Numbered from the stretch's first letter, positions 33,995-46,954 are shown. The stretch: 64,000 nt of DNA from Sciurus carolinensis (GCF_902686445.1 NC_062222.1:39121792-39185791), one strand, 5' to 3'. Numbers and translations are program-made. Notes: generated by a model not told the origin, from the letters alone.

Positions 33995-34530
33995 ATGTGT
34001 GAAGGTGCAAAAACCCAATGATGTAGCCCTAAAAAAGGTGTAACCAGTGAGAGACCCCCAAAATGGGGTGTAACCAATCAGAGGTAGCTTAGATCAACCA
34101 CAGCCGACATCCCAATGCCATCCATCTTATAAATCATGGACAGACACAAGCAGAACTATTGAGAAGACAGGCCAGAGAGCAAGGGACTGGACGGCAGCAA
34201 ACTGAGACCAGGCTGGTACGAATGTCAGAGGAACAAGAGGTCACCAGATGTCACCAGAAAGCTGAGACCCAGGGCAAGCTGAGCTGAGGAGATGCCGCCA
34301 GCCTCTGCTTCCCCACTTCATAGAATTTTCCACATGCCTTCCACATGAGATCGAATCCCAGAGAAGCCAGTTTTAAGACATGTCATGAGGTGAGCACTGG
34401 GATGTCAGGTGTGAGACTAGAGTTAGGTTAGGACTAGAGTAAGATCAAGTAAAGTGTGTAATTGTGTGCAGTGAATAAACCAGCATTGGAGAAACTACCT
34501 AATTCTCACGCCTCATACTTTAACAGCTGG
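33995..34530 (+). mobile_element. Possible solo LTR (family unknown)
   Basis: It begins TGTGAAGGTGC and ends near TTTAACA. It has 'aaccaatca' (CCAAT box), a TATA-like 'cttataaatc' at about 34127, and 'gaataaacc' (poly-A signal) at about 34472, spaced as in a retroviral LTR. The GC content is higher than in the flanks. No partner LTR or target duplication was found. Confidence 0.5.
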
Positions 34531-35109
34531 TGACAAGTGGAACCAGATTTATTTTCCTTTTCATGGATGACCATGTGAAAATAGTTGGGAACCACATGGG
34601 GGAAGAGGGAATTCTATAGAATGAGAAACAAAGGCCAGTTTTACCATTCAATTCTCTGCTGGGTCCTTTATTTCTTTTCTCTGTGGTCAGTCAACTTTGT
34701 GCAAAGACACACACAGGCAGCTACTCCATGTTACTCTGAGTCACCCTCTTTCCATTGGAACCTCTCCGGTACCTAATACTCTTCTTTCCTTTTGTATTTG
34801 TGCCACTTTGTGATGGAGGAAGGTTCTGTCTACAATCCTTCAGTCACCAACCCCTGGGATGGCTTTCACCTTGTTTGGGGCCTGAGCCTCTCAAGGTCTC
34901 CCATGGAGACCAAGCTCCTTTTGGGTCATCTGTATTTTAATGTCTCCAGATTGTCCCAAATTTATCCCATCTAGTTCATTTTACTTAATAACTTCTCCTT
35001 TTCCTGCTTTGTTCTTTAATTTAGTGACTGGCATCACTGTCTGCTGTACAACTTGAATGTAATTTACTTTAAATATTTTATCTTCCTGTCCATATTAAAA
35101 AGTTCTAAT
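34531..35109. other. No gene seen
   Basis: Moderately GC-rich up to about 34970, which might be LTR-internal or other old repeat sequence I cannot place. No coding region is supportable; short frames overlap in several phases. Confidence 0.4.
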
Positions 35110-36060
35110 CCTTTTCAGAGAATCACTTTTAGTTTTTAATGAACCATTGAGATATAATTGACATGTCATTTAATTCATTCATTTACAGTCCATAATAGCA
35201 TATTTACAGTTCTACATCCATCACCTCAATAAGTTTAGAAAATATTTACTATTCAAAAATAAACTTCATGCCACTGAACTATCATCCACAAATTTCTCTT
35301 ACCAACCACAAATCTACTTTTTTCTCTATTTATTTGTTTATTCTACTTCTTTGTAGATGTAATCATATAGTATGTGGTTCCTTGTGATTAGCTTCTTTCA
35401 CTTAGTATCATGTTTTCAGTGTTTGTCTATGGTGTAGCATAACTCATCATGGTAGGAATATATCAGAGCTTATTCACCCATTCATTTATTCATGGACATT
35501 TGAGTTGCTTCCACCTTTTGACTATTATGAATGATGTTAAAATCAGTTATTGGTTTTGTTTGTTTGTTATTTCCACAATCTAACAGTCCTGGGGACTCAA
35601 ACCCGGGTCTCGAGCTTGTGAGGCAGGCACTCTACGTGATGGGCTAAAATCAGTCATATAAAAGTATTCATGTAGACATTTTCTTTTTCTTTTTCTAGGG
35701 TATATGCCTACAAGTGGAATTGTGGAACATTGGTAATACTATGTCTGACCAATGAGGAACTGCCAGATAGTTTTCCAAAGCAACTGCAGTGTATTACTTT
35801 CCCACCAACAATGCATGAGTACTTCATTAGCTCTACATCTTTCTAACAGTTGTTATTGTCATTTAAATTTTAGTCATCCTAGTAAATTTTAAGTTATATC
35901 TCATTATAATTTTGATGTGCATTTACATGAAGACTGATGGTGTTGACTATCTTCTCATGTACTTATGAGCCATACATATATCTACCTTTGAGTAATGTTT
36001 TTCAGATCCTTTACTCATTTTTAAAATTGGTTCCTATGCATTTTTTATTATATAATTATA
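35110..36060 (-). mobile_element. Old L1 3' end, antisense
   Basis: It contains recognisable antisense L1 wording such as 'gtatatgcctacaagtggaa', 'ttcatttattcatggacatt' and 'ttgagttgcttccacctttt', with moderate divergence. An ID-like SINE is inserted at 35548-35644. It probably belongs to the same old element as 36665-37190. Confidence 0.7.
35548..35644 (-). mobile_element. ID-like SINE, antisense
   Basis: The minus strand gives 'gtagagtgcctgcctcacaa' and 'cgggtttgagtcccca', matching ID Pol III box structure. A tail of AAAC units follows. Perfect flanks TAAAATCAGT at 35538-35547 and 35645-35654 are the target-site duplication. Confidence 0.8.
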
Positions 36061-36541
36061 ACTGGCCTTTATATACACCAGATATAATATTATAAACATA
36101 TAAATATAGCCTCCGTGTTTTAACCCCTAGATTTTTTTATGTCTTCAACTAAGGCTGTGGCCTGTTAGGTCAAGAGTCTACCTGAACCAAATTAAAATTT
36201 TTGCAAACTGATTATTTTAAAAATAGCCCAAACAAGATTTAATTTTAGCCATTATGATCTGTCTGCTTTTCTCCATAAATCTTCATTCCACATCTGCTAG
36301 AAGTGGATAAGCCCACAGCTATAATGACACCAAGATGCTTCTGAAACTTAGAGCTCATTGAAGCAAAACTCTGAGCAGAATGTTCCTTGCCCCTTTCTGC
36401 TTCTGAGTTGAGACCACCACACCTTGGTCAGCATAAACTAATAGAGCTGTGTGTGCTTCTGACTCTGACGGTCACATTGTTACCCTTGGTTAGAGACCCA
36501 AACTCTCCAAACCCCTGAAGTACCTTATCAGATATATGAAA
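36061..36541. other. No gene seen
   Basis: Unassigned sequence between L1 pieces. It shows no coding signal. Confidence 0.4.
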
Positions 36542-36551
36542 TCCAGAAATT

Positions 36552-36651
36552 CTTTTACTTTTTTTTTTTTTTTTTTTTACTGTACCATGGATTGAACCCT
36601 GGGCCTTGTGTTTGCAAGGTAAGCACTCTACCAGTTGAGCTATATCTCCAG
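36552..36651 (-). mobile_element. ID SINE, antisense
   Basis: The plus strand starts with a poly-T run, then 'ccatggattgaaccctgggc', and ends 'gagctatatctccagt'. Flanks TCCAGAAATT at 36542-36551 and 36652-36661 are a perfect 10-bp target-site duplication. The match to an ID element is good. Confidence 0.88.
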
Positions 36652-36664
36652 TCCAGAAATTATT

Positions 36665-37190
36665 TTCAATCATCCAACTATCTTATTGCCCTGTTGATGG
36701 TGACCTTTGAAACACAAAAATGTTTTATTTGGTGCAGTCCTATTTATCTTTTTCCACCTTCGTTGTTTGTGGTTTTGGTTTCATAATTAAGAAACAGTTA
36801 CTTAATCCAAGGTCACTAATATTTATAACTGTATTCATCTAAGAGTTTACAGCTTCAAACTTACATTTAGGTGTTTGATTTATTTTTAGATAAATTTGGT
36901 ACACAGTGTAAAGTGAGTGAACTTCATTTTTTGCATGTGGTTATCCAGTTGTCCCAGTACTACTTGTGAATATTACAACTTTTAAAATCTATTGTATTCT
37001 TTCCCCTGTTTTCATTGTTTTTATTTTTAGTTCATATCAACAACTTGTTTTAAGAATTTATATGAAACACTGTCCCATTTAATTGAATTTTGTTTCATCC
37101 TCACCACGTTATTTTCTGTTCTACAGTCAATGATCTTTCTCAAGTAAGAATTTGTGTCCCTTTCTTGCAAAAAATAAACAAATAGATTTA
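36665..37190 (-). mobile_element. L1 fragment, antisense (ORF2 region)
   Basis: Phrases such as 'aatccaaggtcactaatatt', 'ttgcatgtggttatccagtt' and 'gtcccagtactacttgtg' are the familiar antisense L1 sequence. It continues the old L1 at 35110-36060. Confidence 0.75.
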
Positions 37191-37429
37191 ACTTTCACTG
37201 ATTTTTGATGAAATATTAGTACCTTAGCAATGCCTTAAACAAATTTTCTCATTTCTCTCATACTGCTTCTTTATGCTATTGCTATATTTTTTATGCCATG
37301 TATACCCCTCTCAATTTTGTGTCTTTTCATGTGCTGTTTCCTCTTTCAATGTTCATTGTCCTTTAGATCTATATATTGCTATATATCTTTTTCTCTTTCT
37401 TTCTTCTCTCTCTCTCGCTCTTTTTTAAA

Positions 37430-37960
37430 TACTACTGGGGATTGAACCCTGTGGTGTTCTACATCTGAGATACACACCCAGGTCTTTTTATATTTTATTT
37501 GGGTACAGGGTCTTTGCAAGTTGCTTGGGACCTCTCTAAGTTATGACCGCCCACCGCCCGCAGGCAGTGGGCAATCACAACGCGTACGCTTTTCTTCAGC
37601 ACAGGAACCAAAAAGGGGCTTTATTCCACAAGTCTCCGATTTATATTGAGAACATCAGCCTATCAGAGACTAGACTACCAGGAAAGTCAGCCTATCAAGG
37701 AACAGTCTCCAGGCAGATACCAGGATCGCCTCACGTACAACAGCCAATCAGAGTTACTTCCTAAAACTTGTTTATGAGTGCAGCTATGTTTGGCAAGCTG
37801 CCAGGCGCCATCTTAGAGATCAGGCCACGGTGCGGCTCTGGGGCCCTCAGAGCCCGCCCCTGACATAAGTTACTGAGTCTGGCCTTGAATTTTTGTGTTA
37901 CTCCTGCCTCAGCCTTCCCAGGTACTGAGATTATAGGCATAAGTCACTCTGCTGGACAAA
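37430..37960 (-). mobile_element. Dimeric B1-ID SINE, split by a solo LTR
   Basis: The ID part ('actggggattgaaccctgtg') and the start of B1 lie at 37430-37536. The rest of B1 ('ctgcctcagccttcccaggt', 'gagattataggcataag') lies at 37873-37960. The two parts join at the LTR insertion. Confidence 0.8.
37544..37865 (-). mobile_element. IAP-like (ERVK class) solo LTR
   Basis: A 322-base insert that starts TG and ends CA, flanked by TAAGTTA at 37537-37543 and 37866-37872. On the minus strand it has TGTCAGGGGCGGG at the start, 'aagatggcgcc', CCAAT-type 'ctgattggctg', a TATA-like 'caatataaatc', and AATAAAG near the end. Order and content resemble rodent IAP LTRs. It is CpG-rich compared with its flanks. 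The 7-bp duplication is one base longer than usual for this class. Confidence 0.75.
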
Positions 37961-40079
37961 ACATCAGTTCTTAAAGGAAGACTTCTTCGAATAGCTTTAG
38001 GCAGGGTGTTTCATCGAGATTTGGAATTTATTCAGATCAGGATGTTTATCATAGTGTATTATAATTGCCTGATGATTGTCTTTCCTCTTCTAGTTCACAA
38101 ATTTACTGAATTGAAGGACTGCCCTTTTCTGGATGACTTCTACAGGACTGAGAGGAGTACAATAAGTTTATTAGACAGTAACTTAAAATTTGCTTGTGAT
38201 GAATATTTTAAGCCAATTTTTAAAAGACATGACACTGAGTGCTATAGGAATAAGATAATAGATTATTCAAAGAAGAAAAAGATTGCTTCTCTTAATCAGT
38301 TTATTATGCAATTAGCCACTAGATATATACCCATGAAGTAAAACAGCACATTTAAAATTTCCAAATATGAACTTCTGAAAAGTATTTTTATAGGAGTTGT
38401 TCAGAGTACATACTTTTCAATACCTCAGAAATTCTAATACCAGTCTTCCTTTAAAATTTCTAAATATGTTTGCTTTATTTGATGTATATTATGGTATTAC
38501 CATGAAAATAAATACACCTCATCTAGTAGAATAATTAGATAAACTATCTACAAAATAACACATTCATTTTAATTCAGATCTGCTAATTTTTGCTATTTCC
38601 TTTAAAGCTAGCTATTATTCTAAGAGTTGGAGATACACAGTTTCTGCTCTTCACTAAACCTGAATTTTTGGAAGGTACAAAGTCAAAGAATTAGACAATT
38701 TCAATATATTATGTAAATTGCAATGACCGCATTTATAGGCATAATTTTAGAACCTGGGTTAACTTAAATACCTCTGAAATAGTGATATATTTTGAAAAAT
38801 GAATAGCAAAATAATTATTTTCAGTATGCATAGTAATAAATGAAGAAAATGAAATGTGTGAACATGATCATTATTAGTATTTCATTTACATTTTTTTTCT
38901 AATATGTGTTAGTAGACAATGGTTACATCCCCAAAATAACTGTCTTAGTTGGCAAAACATAGGTACCTGAAATGCTGTAGAAGTAACAGAGGCTTTAGTA
39001 ATCTAATTGCAGTGTTAGATAATTAGATTTCATGATTCTTTACTGTGCAAATTAATATTCACCACAACCACATATCACAGACTGTCTGTTTTTCTTTTAC
39101 TTTAATCATTTTATGCTGTAGGCTGGGAATTAACCAGGAATTGAATTGAATTGAAACCTTAATAGCTTTAGTAATTTAAGGATATTCAAATAACTATGCA
39201 GAGGAGATTCTCTAAAAAAAAAAAAAAAACAAACATTGTTTATCAAACGGTAGTTGTTGTAAGACATTTGTTTCTTATGAGTTCTCCAATTTTGCTAAGA
39301 CATTTGTGCAAGCATATACATATGGGTTTTTTTTTTTCTCTTCCAATATTCTCAAACTTAGAACAATTAGCTTAAATTGGTTTGGAATTAATATTGAAGG
39401 TGTTTTTTAAATATATAATTCATGATCATATCCCTTAGAGAAATAATTTAAAAATGACTTTACAGAGATGGTAGTATTGTTTTTTACATTTTTAGGAATA
39501 AGGCATGAGGAATGTCACTCTTTATGCCTCTATGCAGGCTTTAAGAAGACAAATGTTTTCCTTCAAAAATAACACAACAGATTTAAATAAAGAGTATTTC
39601 CCTAGGAAGCAAAGCTAATCTGCAGGAACTTTACAAAATGTACGCTGCCAACTAGTAGGACAACATATATAAAATGAAGCTGAATGAATTGGAGACCATG
39701 TCAACACCAGTGCCCCTGTGGAGAGACAGTTGGCACATCGATATAGATTTCCCTGCTGTTACCTTGTCTACTTTATGCTTTTCCTTGACCCAGTAACTAT
39801 TTCCTCTGTCCCAAGATTACAACTTGGGATCAGCTATATCTTTTATAAAGACACATTCTAAATAATGACTCAGATGAGTGAATTATTAAAAAGTTTAGGC
39901 ATTTATATAAAAGTCTTCCTGCAAGAAAATAATAAGTGATATGTTAAAGTGATAGCCTTTCAAAGGATCCCAAAATTAAATCTAATAAATTTAAGATGTC
40001 TCAGACAAAGAAGAGAGGGAGAAACACAGAGACAAAGAGAGATACAGAAATATTTCATTTCCAATTTTGAAATATTCTC
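37961..40079. other. No gene seen; one unassigned 111-codon frame
   Basis: The plus frame at 38006-38341 reads through 111 codons (MFHRDLEFIQIRMFIIVYY...) and resembles no family I know. A short L2-like antisense piece may be at 38590-38700 ('tattctaagagttggagata'). A poly-A run lies at 39213-39229. No exon signals are convincing. Confidence 0.4.
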
Positions 40080-40255
40080 ATGACAACAGATGTTCCAAAA
40101 CTTGCATTCTTAAAATTATACTTCTACTTGAAAGAAATAAAATGTGAGTCAAAGACTTGGAGAAAATATTTGCAAATCACATATCGAATGAAAGAGTTAT
40201 ATGAAGGATATTTGAAGATATTTCAAAACTCAATGAGCATTTTCAAAATGGTTTC
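40080..40255 (+). mobile_element. Old L1 ORF2 fragment, sense
   Basis: 'gacttggagaaaatatttgc' followed by 'aaatcacatatcgaatg' is a well-known L1 ORF2 section (also present at 13570-13610 in the full-length L1). It is diverged and short. Confidence 0.7.
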
Positions 40256-40442
40256 CATGTGACATCTTTTTCTTGAATATTCAGTTTTTATTTGTCAGTT
40301 TGGTTATCATTTTGTAAAACAAAATCTCTCCAGGTCTTATTATCCAAAAAATAAATGATTCTTTAAAAAATATTCTTACTGGTTTAACTCCTCAGTAATT
40401 TAATTTAGCAAGTTGCCTCAAATCCTTGGTGATTTGTTCCTA

Positions 40443-40665
40443 GAGCAGGGATTGCCAAACTTTTTCTGTGAAGGGAAAAATGTAAATATTTTAGGTTTGC
40501 AAGTCATATAAGATCTTTGCTCCTTCCCCTTCCCTAACCTACTCCTCTTCTCTCCACCTCTCTCTTATCCTAAGTATGCACAAGTTAATCTTATTTCCTT
40601 GACAATTCCAAAATAGACCATAAATTTGGATTTGGTTTGCAGGGCAAACATAGTATATTGACCTT
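40443..40665. mobile_element. hAT-like MITE
   Basis: The left end reads 'gcagggattgccaaactttt' followed by 'tctgtgaagggaaaaatgta' and 'aatattttaggtttgcaagt'. The right end has 'ggatttggtttgcagggcaa'. These are the layout and wording of an old hAT-class non-autonomous DNA transposon. The terminal inverted repeats are degraded. Confidence 0.5.
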
Positions 40666-42577
40666 TAGGGGCATGGCTCACACAAATTGTTTGGTAGTAT
40701 TGTTCTTTCGCTCTAATTTCTCTTTGCTTCATGTTACCACTTGATGGTCCTCTGGGTTCATGACTTAATTCTTTCCCACCACTACCTTTTCTCCTAGACA
40801 TCTGATATATTGTGGCCAGTTAGTGAGCTCTGTTTATTCCTGTGTCCTTTGCCAACTACTCTTGTAACTTCTGCTAGAAATTCACTTGAGTGCAATGCCA
40901 ACCTTATCTGCTTCTTACTTATGAGCTACTCAAAATTCTACTGGAACTTCCATTACAAGTGATAGGGACAAGAGCTGTTCACCTTTGAAAACTCAAGCAA
41001 TATATTATACTGAACTTGGTTTCTGGTTGCCACTAGGTAGTTTCCAGATTTTGTGCTTAATATGATCCTTTAGTGATTATTGTTATGTAATTTCCAACTC
41101 TTCCAGGCCTCTTATTTTTCCAGTGGTCAGCACTGAATTTAATGATGTTAAAGTTCATGTTTATCTGAATATGGGAAAATCCCTATCTCCAGTTTTACAT
41201 GAAACTGTGAACAATATAATACAAGTGTTTACATGCTAAAAATTTAGCATTTTATTTTTTCCAGTTTGTCTATGGCCTCTTATCTACAGGCAAAGCATAC
41301 ACTTAGCAACATGCAGAATAGATTGGAGCAGATTCAGGTAAAAGTTTTGACATTACACCTAGAGCCACCATTCCCTGAAACCCTCTGAATTGTTGCTGAA
41401 ATTTCAATATTATCCAATAAAACTCCTTGCTGATATCCCCAAATCCTGATGTACCATTTTTTTTTTGGTCTTATTTTGGATCCGTGTCTCCTTCCTTTCC
41501 TACGTAATGAACACCTATTGCAGACTGCAGTTACTACATTACCTGGAATCTCCAAGTGCTCTTGAATTCATTGGGTTGATGTGAGACCAGGAGTGAATAA
41601 AAATTCTATATAGTTCATCAAGCTTCCAGGATATTTATAATACCATATAACTAAGAAAAAATAAGCATAATAGTTTATATTATAGGCATGGAAGTTCTGT
41701 ATTGAAAACTACAGTGGATGGTTCTGCACATGGATGGTTCCTCTGTTGCTATTTTCTCCTAGACCAAAGTTGGTCTGACTTTTTCTTACATTATGATTCT
41801 TTAATCTCTGATACAATGAATTGCCTGAATATCAAAGGAATTAATTGTAATTATATTATGTTATTTATAACTTAAACTACTTCATCAGCTTTTTCTTTAC
41901 AATAATTGCAGGGGACTGCAAATTCCACATTTTATTTAATGACAATTCTTTATTTTTATTGTGTAGACAACAAAAGGTTAATACATATCTATCAACCTTT
42001 AAGCAGAGTATAAATTTCAAAGGGTCCCTTTAGCATGAGCTTATGGAGACACATACAGATCACATGAAAGCCACACTTTTGACAGTAATAGATGAAAAAA
42101 CTAGTGAATACAAGTAAGGTTTATCTGGATGTCATTAAAGAAAGGGTTGATAATTTTAAGTGTAAACATGTCTAAACCATATCTAAAAAGTATTATTCTT
42201 AGTGAAAAAATTGCTTATGAAATATTAGAAGACAGAAATAAATAAGTAGTCTAAATTAAAGCTGTATTAATAATGACAGAAATCACTGAAGAAAGACATT
42301 TGAAATCTGGAAGAAAAATATACTTCAGAACTAATCAAATTGAAGACAAGTAATAAAAATTATAATAAATTGGATGAAGGCCAATAATTAAACACATACA
42401 TTCTTATACTCTATGTACTCCTTTTATTCTATCCAATTTAAAAATGATTATAAGATCACAGGTATGGAAACTTTAGTATATATAGGCATAATAAGTCTAT
42501 CATTTCATGTTTAGTTACAATTAACTTACTATTCATTACTTTTTTTGGGAATTTGATCATAAGACTCATTGTTATAG
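40666..42577. other. No gene seen
   Basis: AT-rich DNA with no coding region or repeat family that I recognise. Confidence 0.45.
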
Positions 42578-42912
42578 TTTGGATCTTGGATGTCTTCCAA
42601 AGGCCCACGTTTCAACAACTTTCCACCCAAGGTGACCCTATTGGGAAGTGGTGGAAGCTTTAAGGGTTAGGACCTATGGGGAGGTCTTTAGGTCATTGGG
42701 AACTGCGCTTGAGAGGCATAATGTAACACTGCCCCTTCCAAAAGAGGAAACTCTGATTCTTAGCAGTGATGTGAACAGTTTTGCTCTGCCAAATACTCTC
42801 ACCACAGTGTTGCCTCTACCCAGGTCTAAAAGCATTGGGAACAATCAATCTGAAATTGGTACCACTAAAGCTATGAGCCAAAAAGTCTTTTTTCTCTTTG
42901 TAAGTTAAACAC
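42578..42912 (+). mobile_element. MaLR-like solo LTR, sense
   Basis: It starts 'tgttatagtttggatcttgg' and continues 'ttccaaaggcccacgtttc', 'gaccctattgggaagtggtg', 'ggaggtctttaggtcattgg', and 'tatgagccaaaaagtctttt'. Order and wording match MaLR-type (ERVL-MaLR) LTRs. The 86-codon frame across it is part of the LTR. Confidence 0.75.
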
Positions 42913-45559
42913 TTCAAGTATGTAGAAAGCTAACATACTCATTAAGTGTTTTACACGGTAATAGAAATTTCACTTGTTTTATTATCATGTGCAACTATGT
43001 AAATAAAATGGAATACAAACATTCAAAGCTGATATTTTCACATGCAATGATGTACTATAGATATAAATTTGTGTACTACGATGTATAGATATATATGTAC
43101 CTATTCAATATCTGTATGCAGTACATATATTCAAATATATAAATGTTTATGTTTGTTTTATTATTCTAATATGGATATAAATGGAAATGATGGCCACTTC
43201 TAAAATATTTTCAAATGGGAAAAATTTTCTAAAAATTTTTTAAGTTATCAACCACAAGAATATTCAGAAATTCTGTGTGACATATCATGAATAAGAATCT
43301 TAAAATAGTGCTATCAAATTTCACAACTTATTTGGAAGTTTTAATATTACCATATATTATGCACTTGGAAATTTATATAGGCTGGAAACATTGAGTTTAT
43401 TTTTGGTTTCTCGATGCAGGATTTTAAATAAAACTTTTTTCAAAACAACAAGTTGTGTTTAATGTCAGCAGTGGTGATAATTAGAGCAGAAAAATGGAAA
43501 CTTCAGCTTTTAAACTAAGATCTAAAAGTGAGAATCTAATGAACACTTGCTACCTTTAAAATTCATTAGATTATCAAGCTCCTAAAAATAGGAAGTATCT
43601 TAGGCCAAGAGGCACAATAACACAATAAGAGATAATTTTGTATTATTATATCTAGTAGTCTCATGATTATTTTCATATTGTTCAAATACTGATGCATATG
43701 TGACTGGATGTAGCATTCACTGATACTTCCGGGCATTCACATAAATATATGTGTGATTCTTCTTTTGAAGATAGTATAGCTATACCTAGACTTTAGCCCT
43801 ATGAGAGCTAGGTATAAGATAACTGCTGAAAATCTCTTTATTGTCTTAGTGGTTTTAAAGACACAAGAATCTAAACAGAAATTAGTTTGTCTGTAAGTGC
43901 ACTTCTTATATTGCAATAGATTTTAACTTGGTTTAATGAGAAAATATAAAATTGAAAGGGTTAGATTTTACATAGACTGGTATAGCAAACTTCTATGTTA
44001 GATTCACATACTGATTTAAATGTGCCGACAGTACAGACAGCTCCAAAACCAATTCTATTTGAAGTCTCTGATTGGTCTTCTGTTTTTGTGTCTCTGTAGT
44101 TAAGCTATTTTCTGTTGAGAAAAGGAATGCAATGATTCCTCTTTGTATTTGCTCTGAATAAGTATTCTAACTACACAACCAGTTAAGGTGGATAAAGCTA
44201 TGTAAACAAAATTTACTATTTTCACCAATAGAAATTTAGAGTTGATAATATGATATATACTTATAATATTCATAATTATCCATTGTGTGGCATGATCAGA
44301 AAAAATCTGATCCTAAGGAAAGGTTTGAACACTTACTTTTATGAGAAAAGTATTTCTTATTTGAATGTGTTTACATATTTTTGCAAGTATTTTCCAATTC
44401 AATTTGCAATTCTTTTAGTGGACATATAGTGACATGGAGTTAAGTTCTGCTAATTGACTCTTTGGAGAGACACATCCCTAGTTCCTACAGAGAAATGAGT
44501 ATTTGTTGTTAATATGTTCACCGAAGTAAGAAACTAGTTAGAATGGTAAGTTCCATGTTCATCCACTTGAGAAATGAATCATAAGACAAATAATAATAAT
44601 TTTCTTAGGTTAAATCAAAGCAACTTACCTGGTAATAATAGCCAAGAGATTATCAGTCATATAATTTCAACTTTTAATTGATTTTTCTGTTGGAATTTTA
44701 ATGATAATCATGATAAATTTAGTAAAATAAACTAGATATGTAGTGAAATGGAAAAAAAAAAGGATATATATCTATTAAAATTATGGCACTCAAAGATTTC
44801 AGATCTTGTCTGAAGGAGTATAACATGAAGGCTTATTACGGAATACTTTATATTTCTAAAATCAGAAACCAGTGCCTCAACTTTTTCCTGTATTCAAACA
44901 ATCTCATCCTGCTCCTGGAATTTTCTTCCTCCTACACTGTCATCACAAATGTGTTACTTTCTGATCTTTAATATCAGTACACAATTATACTGTCATATCA
45001 CCCATGTTAAAAATAAAACAAACTAAAAGGCAACAGAAGACAGCATCTCAAAATATGATACTTTGGCATAATGTTTATTTTGATCTAAAGACACTTTAAA
45101 AATAGCAGGTGCAAGAAGGACACTCTGACCTTCCCTTTATTCTGCACTAAGAGGAAAGTAATTCCTCATCACAGGAATGGAGTACAGATAAATCAGAACA
45201 AAGAAACTTAAATATTAACACTTATATTCCTAATCATTTCTTCATGATTAACTAGGTCTAAGCCCCTTGCCTTATCAAATTTTCACAATTTACTACATTT
45301 TGTCCAACTCAGAATATACATGATTCTAAGTGTTTCTTTGGGCCTTTATTTCCTTAGAGGAGATTCCATATTAGGCCCAACAGATTAAATAAATTTACTA
45401 TATACTTTTCTCCTATTCTTTCTGATATCAATTTAATGCTCAGACTCAGTCTGAAACCTAAGAGAGAAAATGTAAAATTTTGCCTCCCCAATAAAGGAAA
45501 GCACAACCATGCAATACTCTATTGATATAATTTCTCTCTTTGATTATTGCTTCAAGAAA
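42913..45559. other. No gene seen; 2.6 kb AT-rich DNA
   Basis: No gene, RNA or clear repeat is visible. Short open frames near 44783-44971 have no support. Confidence 0.45.
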
Positions 45560-46180
45560 GATTTTCTATCCTTTTCTCTCTTCCACCTCACAGCAACTTG
45601 TTTTAAAGTTGTCTCCTCTTCCTTGTCTCCATTCTCCCCTAAATCAATTCTACTTGGAATTCATCACTACAATGAAATTGGTGTTGCCAATACACTCAAT
45701 TACCTCCATCTTGAAAAAACTGTCACTTCTCTTTCTTCATTTTATTTGAACTCTTAATACTACTGGACAGAATTGATACACTGTACTACATCCTCTTGGT
45801 ACATTTTTTCTACTAATATCTACAGTCTTTTAAGACTTTGTCTCCTTCTTCCAGCGCCAGACATAAGCTGATTTATTTTGTCATTTCTTTGTCCTAGATT
45901 TGATCTCTAAGTGAAGGTATGTCCCAAGATTTGGTCCTAAGCGTTCTCTCTTCTTCATTTATACCCTCTTCATAGATGATGCTTGCCAATTTCTTTGTTT
46001 AAGTATAGGCTTTATGCTGACAACTTCAAATTAATGCCCTAGCTTTCACACTTTTCTGAAGCTCATTGTTTTCTACATGTTTAAAAGACATCTCAATCTT
46101 ACTGAATAAAACATAATCAGGAAAGTTATTCTTACAAATGGACCTTTCTTATCCTGTCTTGCCTTTCTTAATAAAAATCA
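45560..46180 (+). mobile_element. L2 LINE fragment (RT region)
   Basis: 'tgtcccaagatttggtccta' parallels the CPQGSVLG-type RT motif, and 'ctttatgctgacaacttc' parallels the catalytic YADD box. 'gacatctcaatcttactgaa' fits the region after it. The element is old and in sense orientation. The plus frames at 45509-45757 are parts of it. Confidence 0.65.
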
Positions 46181-46954
46181 TCATGGCCCTTGCTCTCTGA
46201 AGTTATGTAAGCATAATCCATTATTCTATCTCATTTTTGTGACATCAATAACTTAAATTATATCTAGGTTCCATTTGTATGGATTGTCAAATAAAAAACA
46301 AGTGGGTCTTTATGTAAGAGAAAACTAGTTCAAAAGAATTACTGCATGAAGGGCAAAAAGGACAATGAGGGAAAGGGACTATGGCAGACAGGAAATTCAT
46401 GAACTCTGCACATACCCTAAGATTTAGGTCAAAAGGAGTTTTATGGGGAGGAGGAAATAAGGCTAGGAAAAATGACTTTGGAAAAATAGGATAAGAGAGT
46501 AGTGTATTAGAATAGTAAATCAGATGATTTACCCTCAGGTCAGGCAATTTTCATCAGGGATTGTGTGTTGAGTCAACCTAAAAGAGAATCAAAGTTCAAA
46601 GGCCCAGGAAAGGAGAAAAACATAACCAAGATTTGGTTAGCAAGCATTTTGTTCTGATTGATCAATGGAGACAAGCTAGCTGTTCAGCCAACTACTTTTG
46701 GAAGGTATAAGGCTGGCCTCTTCATAAGTTAATAGGCCAATCAAAATCCTGGTATTTGTTAGTCTTCTCTGTCATCTGGGAAAAGGAGTTTCATTGAAGT
46801 AAGCTACTTCCCACAACACAAGAAGGCAAGAGGATTTCCTAACCATCCCAGTTTCCCAGGTGGAGAGGGCTTAGGTAAAATTCAACATCGTCAGTATTGT
46901 CCTAACATCTATTTTTCACTGATTGAGCAGAATTATCTTTTACAAGTCATTTGT
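46181..46954. other. Unassigned block between two L2 pieces
   Basis: This 770-base block separates two L2 fragments that would otherwise be near collinear. It is less AT-rich than the surroundings and could be an unrecognised insertion. No gene is visible. Confidence 0.45.

Noticed and set aside
35548..35644. A tRNA gene on the minus strand
   Set aside because: Box A/B-like sequences are present, but it has an A-rich tail and a 10-bp target duplication, so it is an ID-type SINE.
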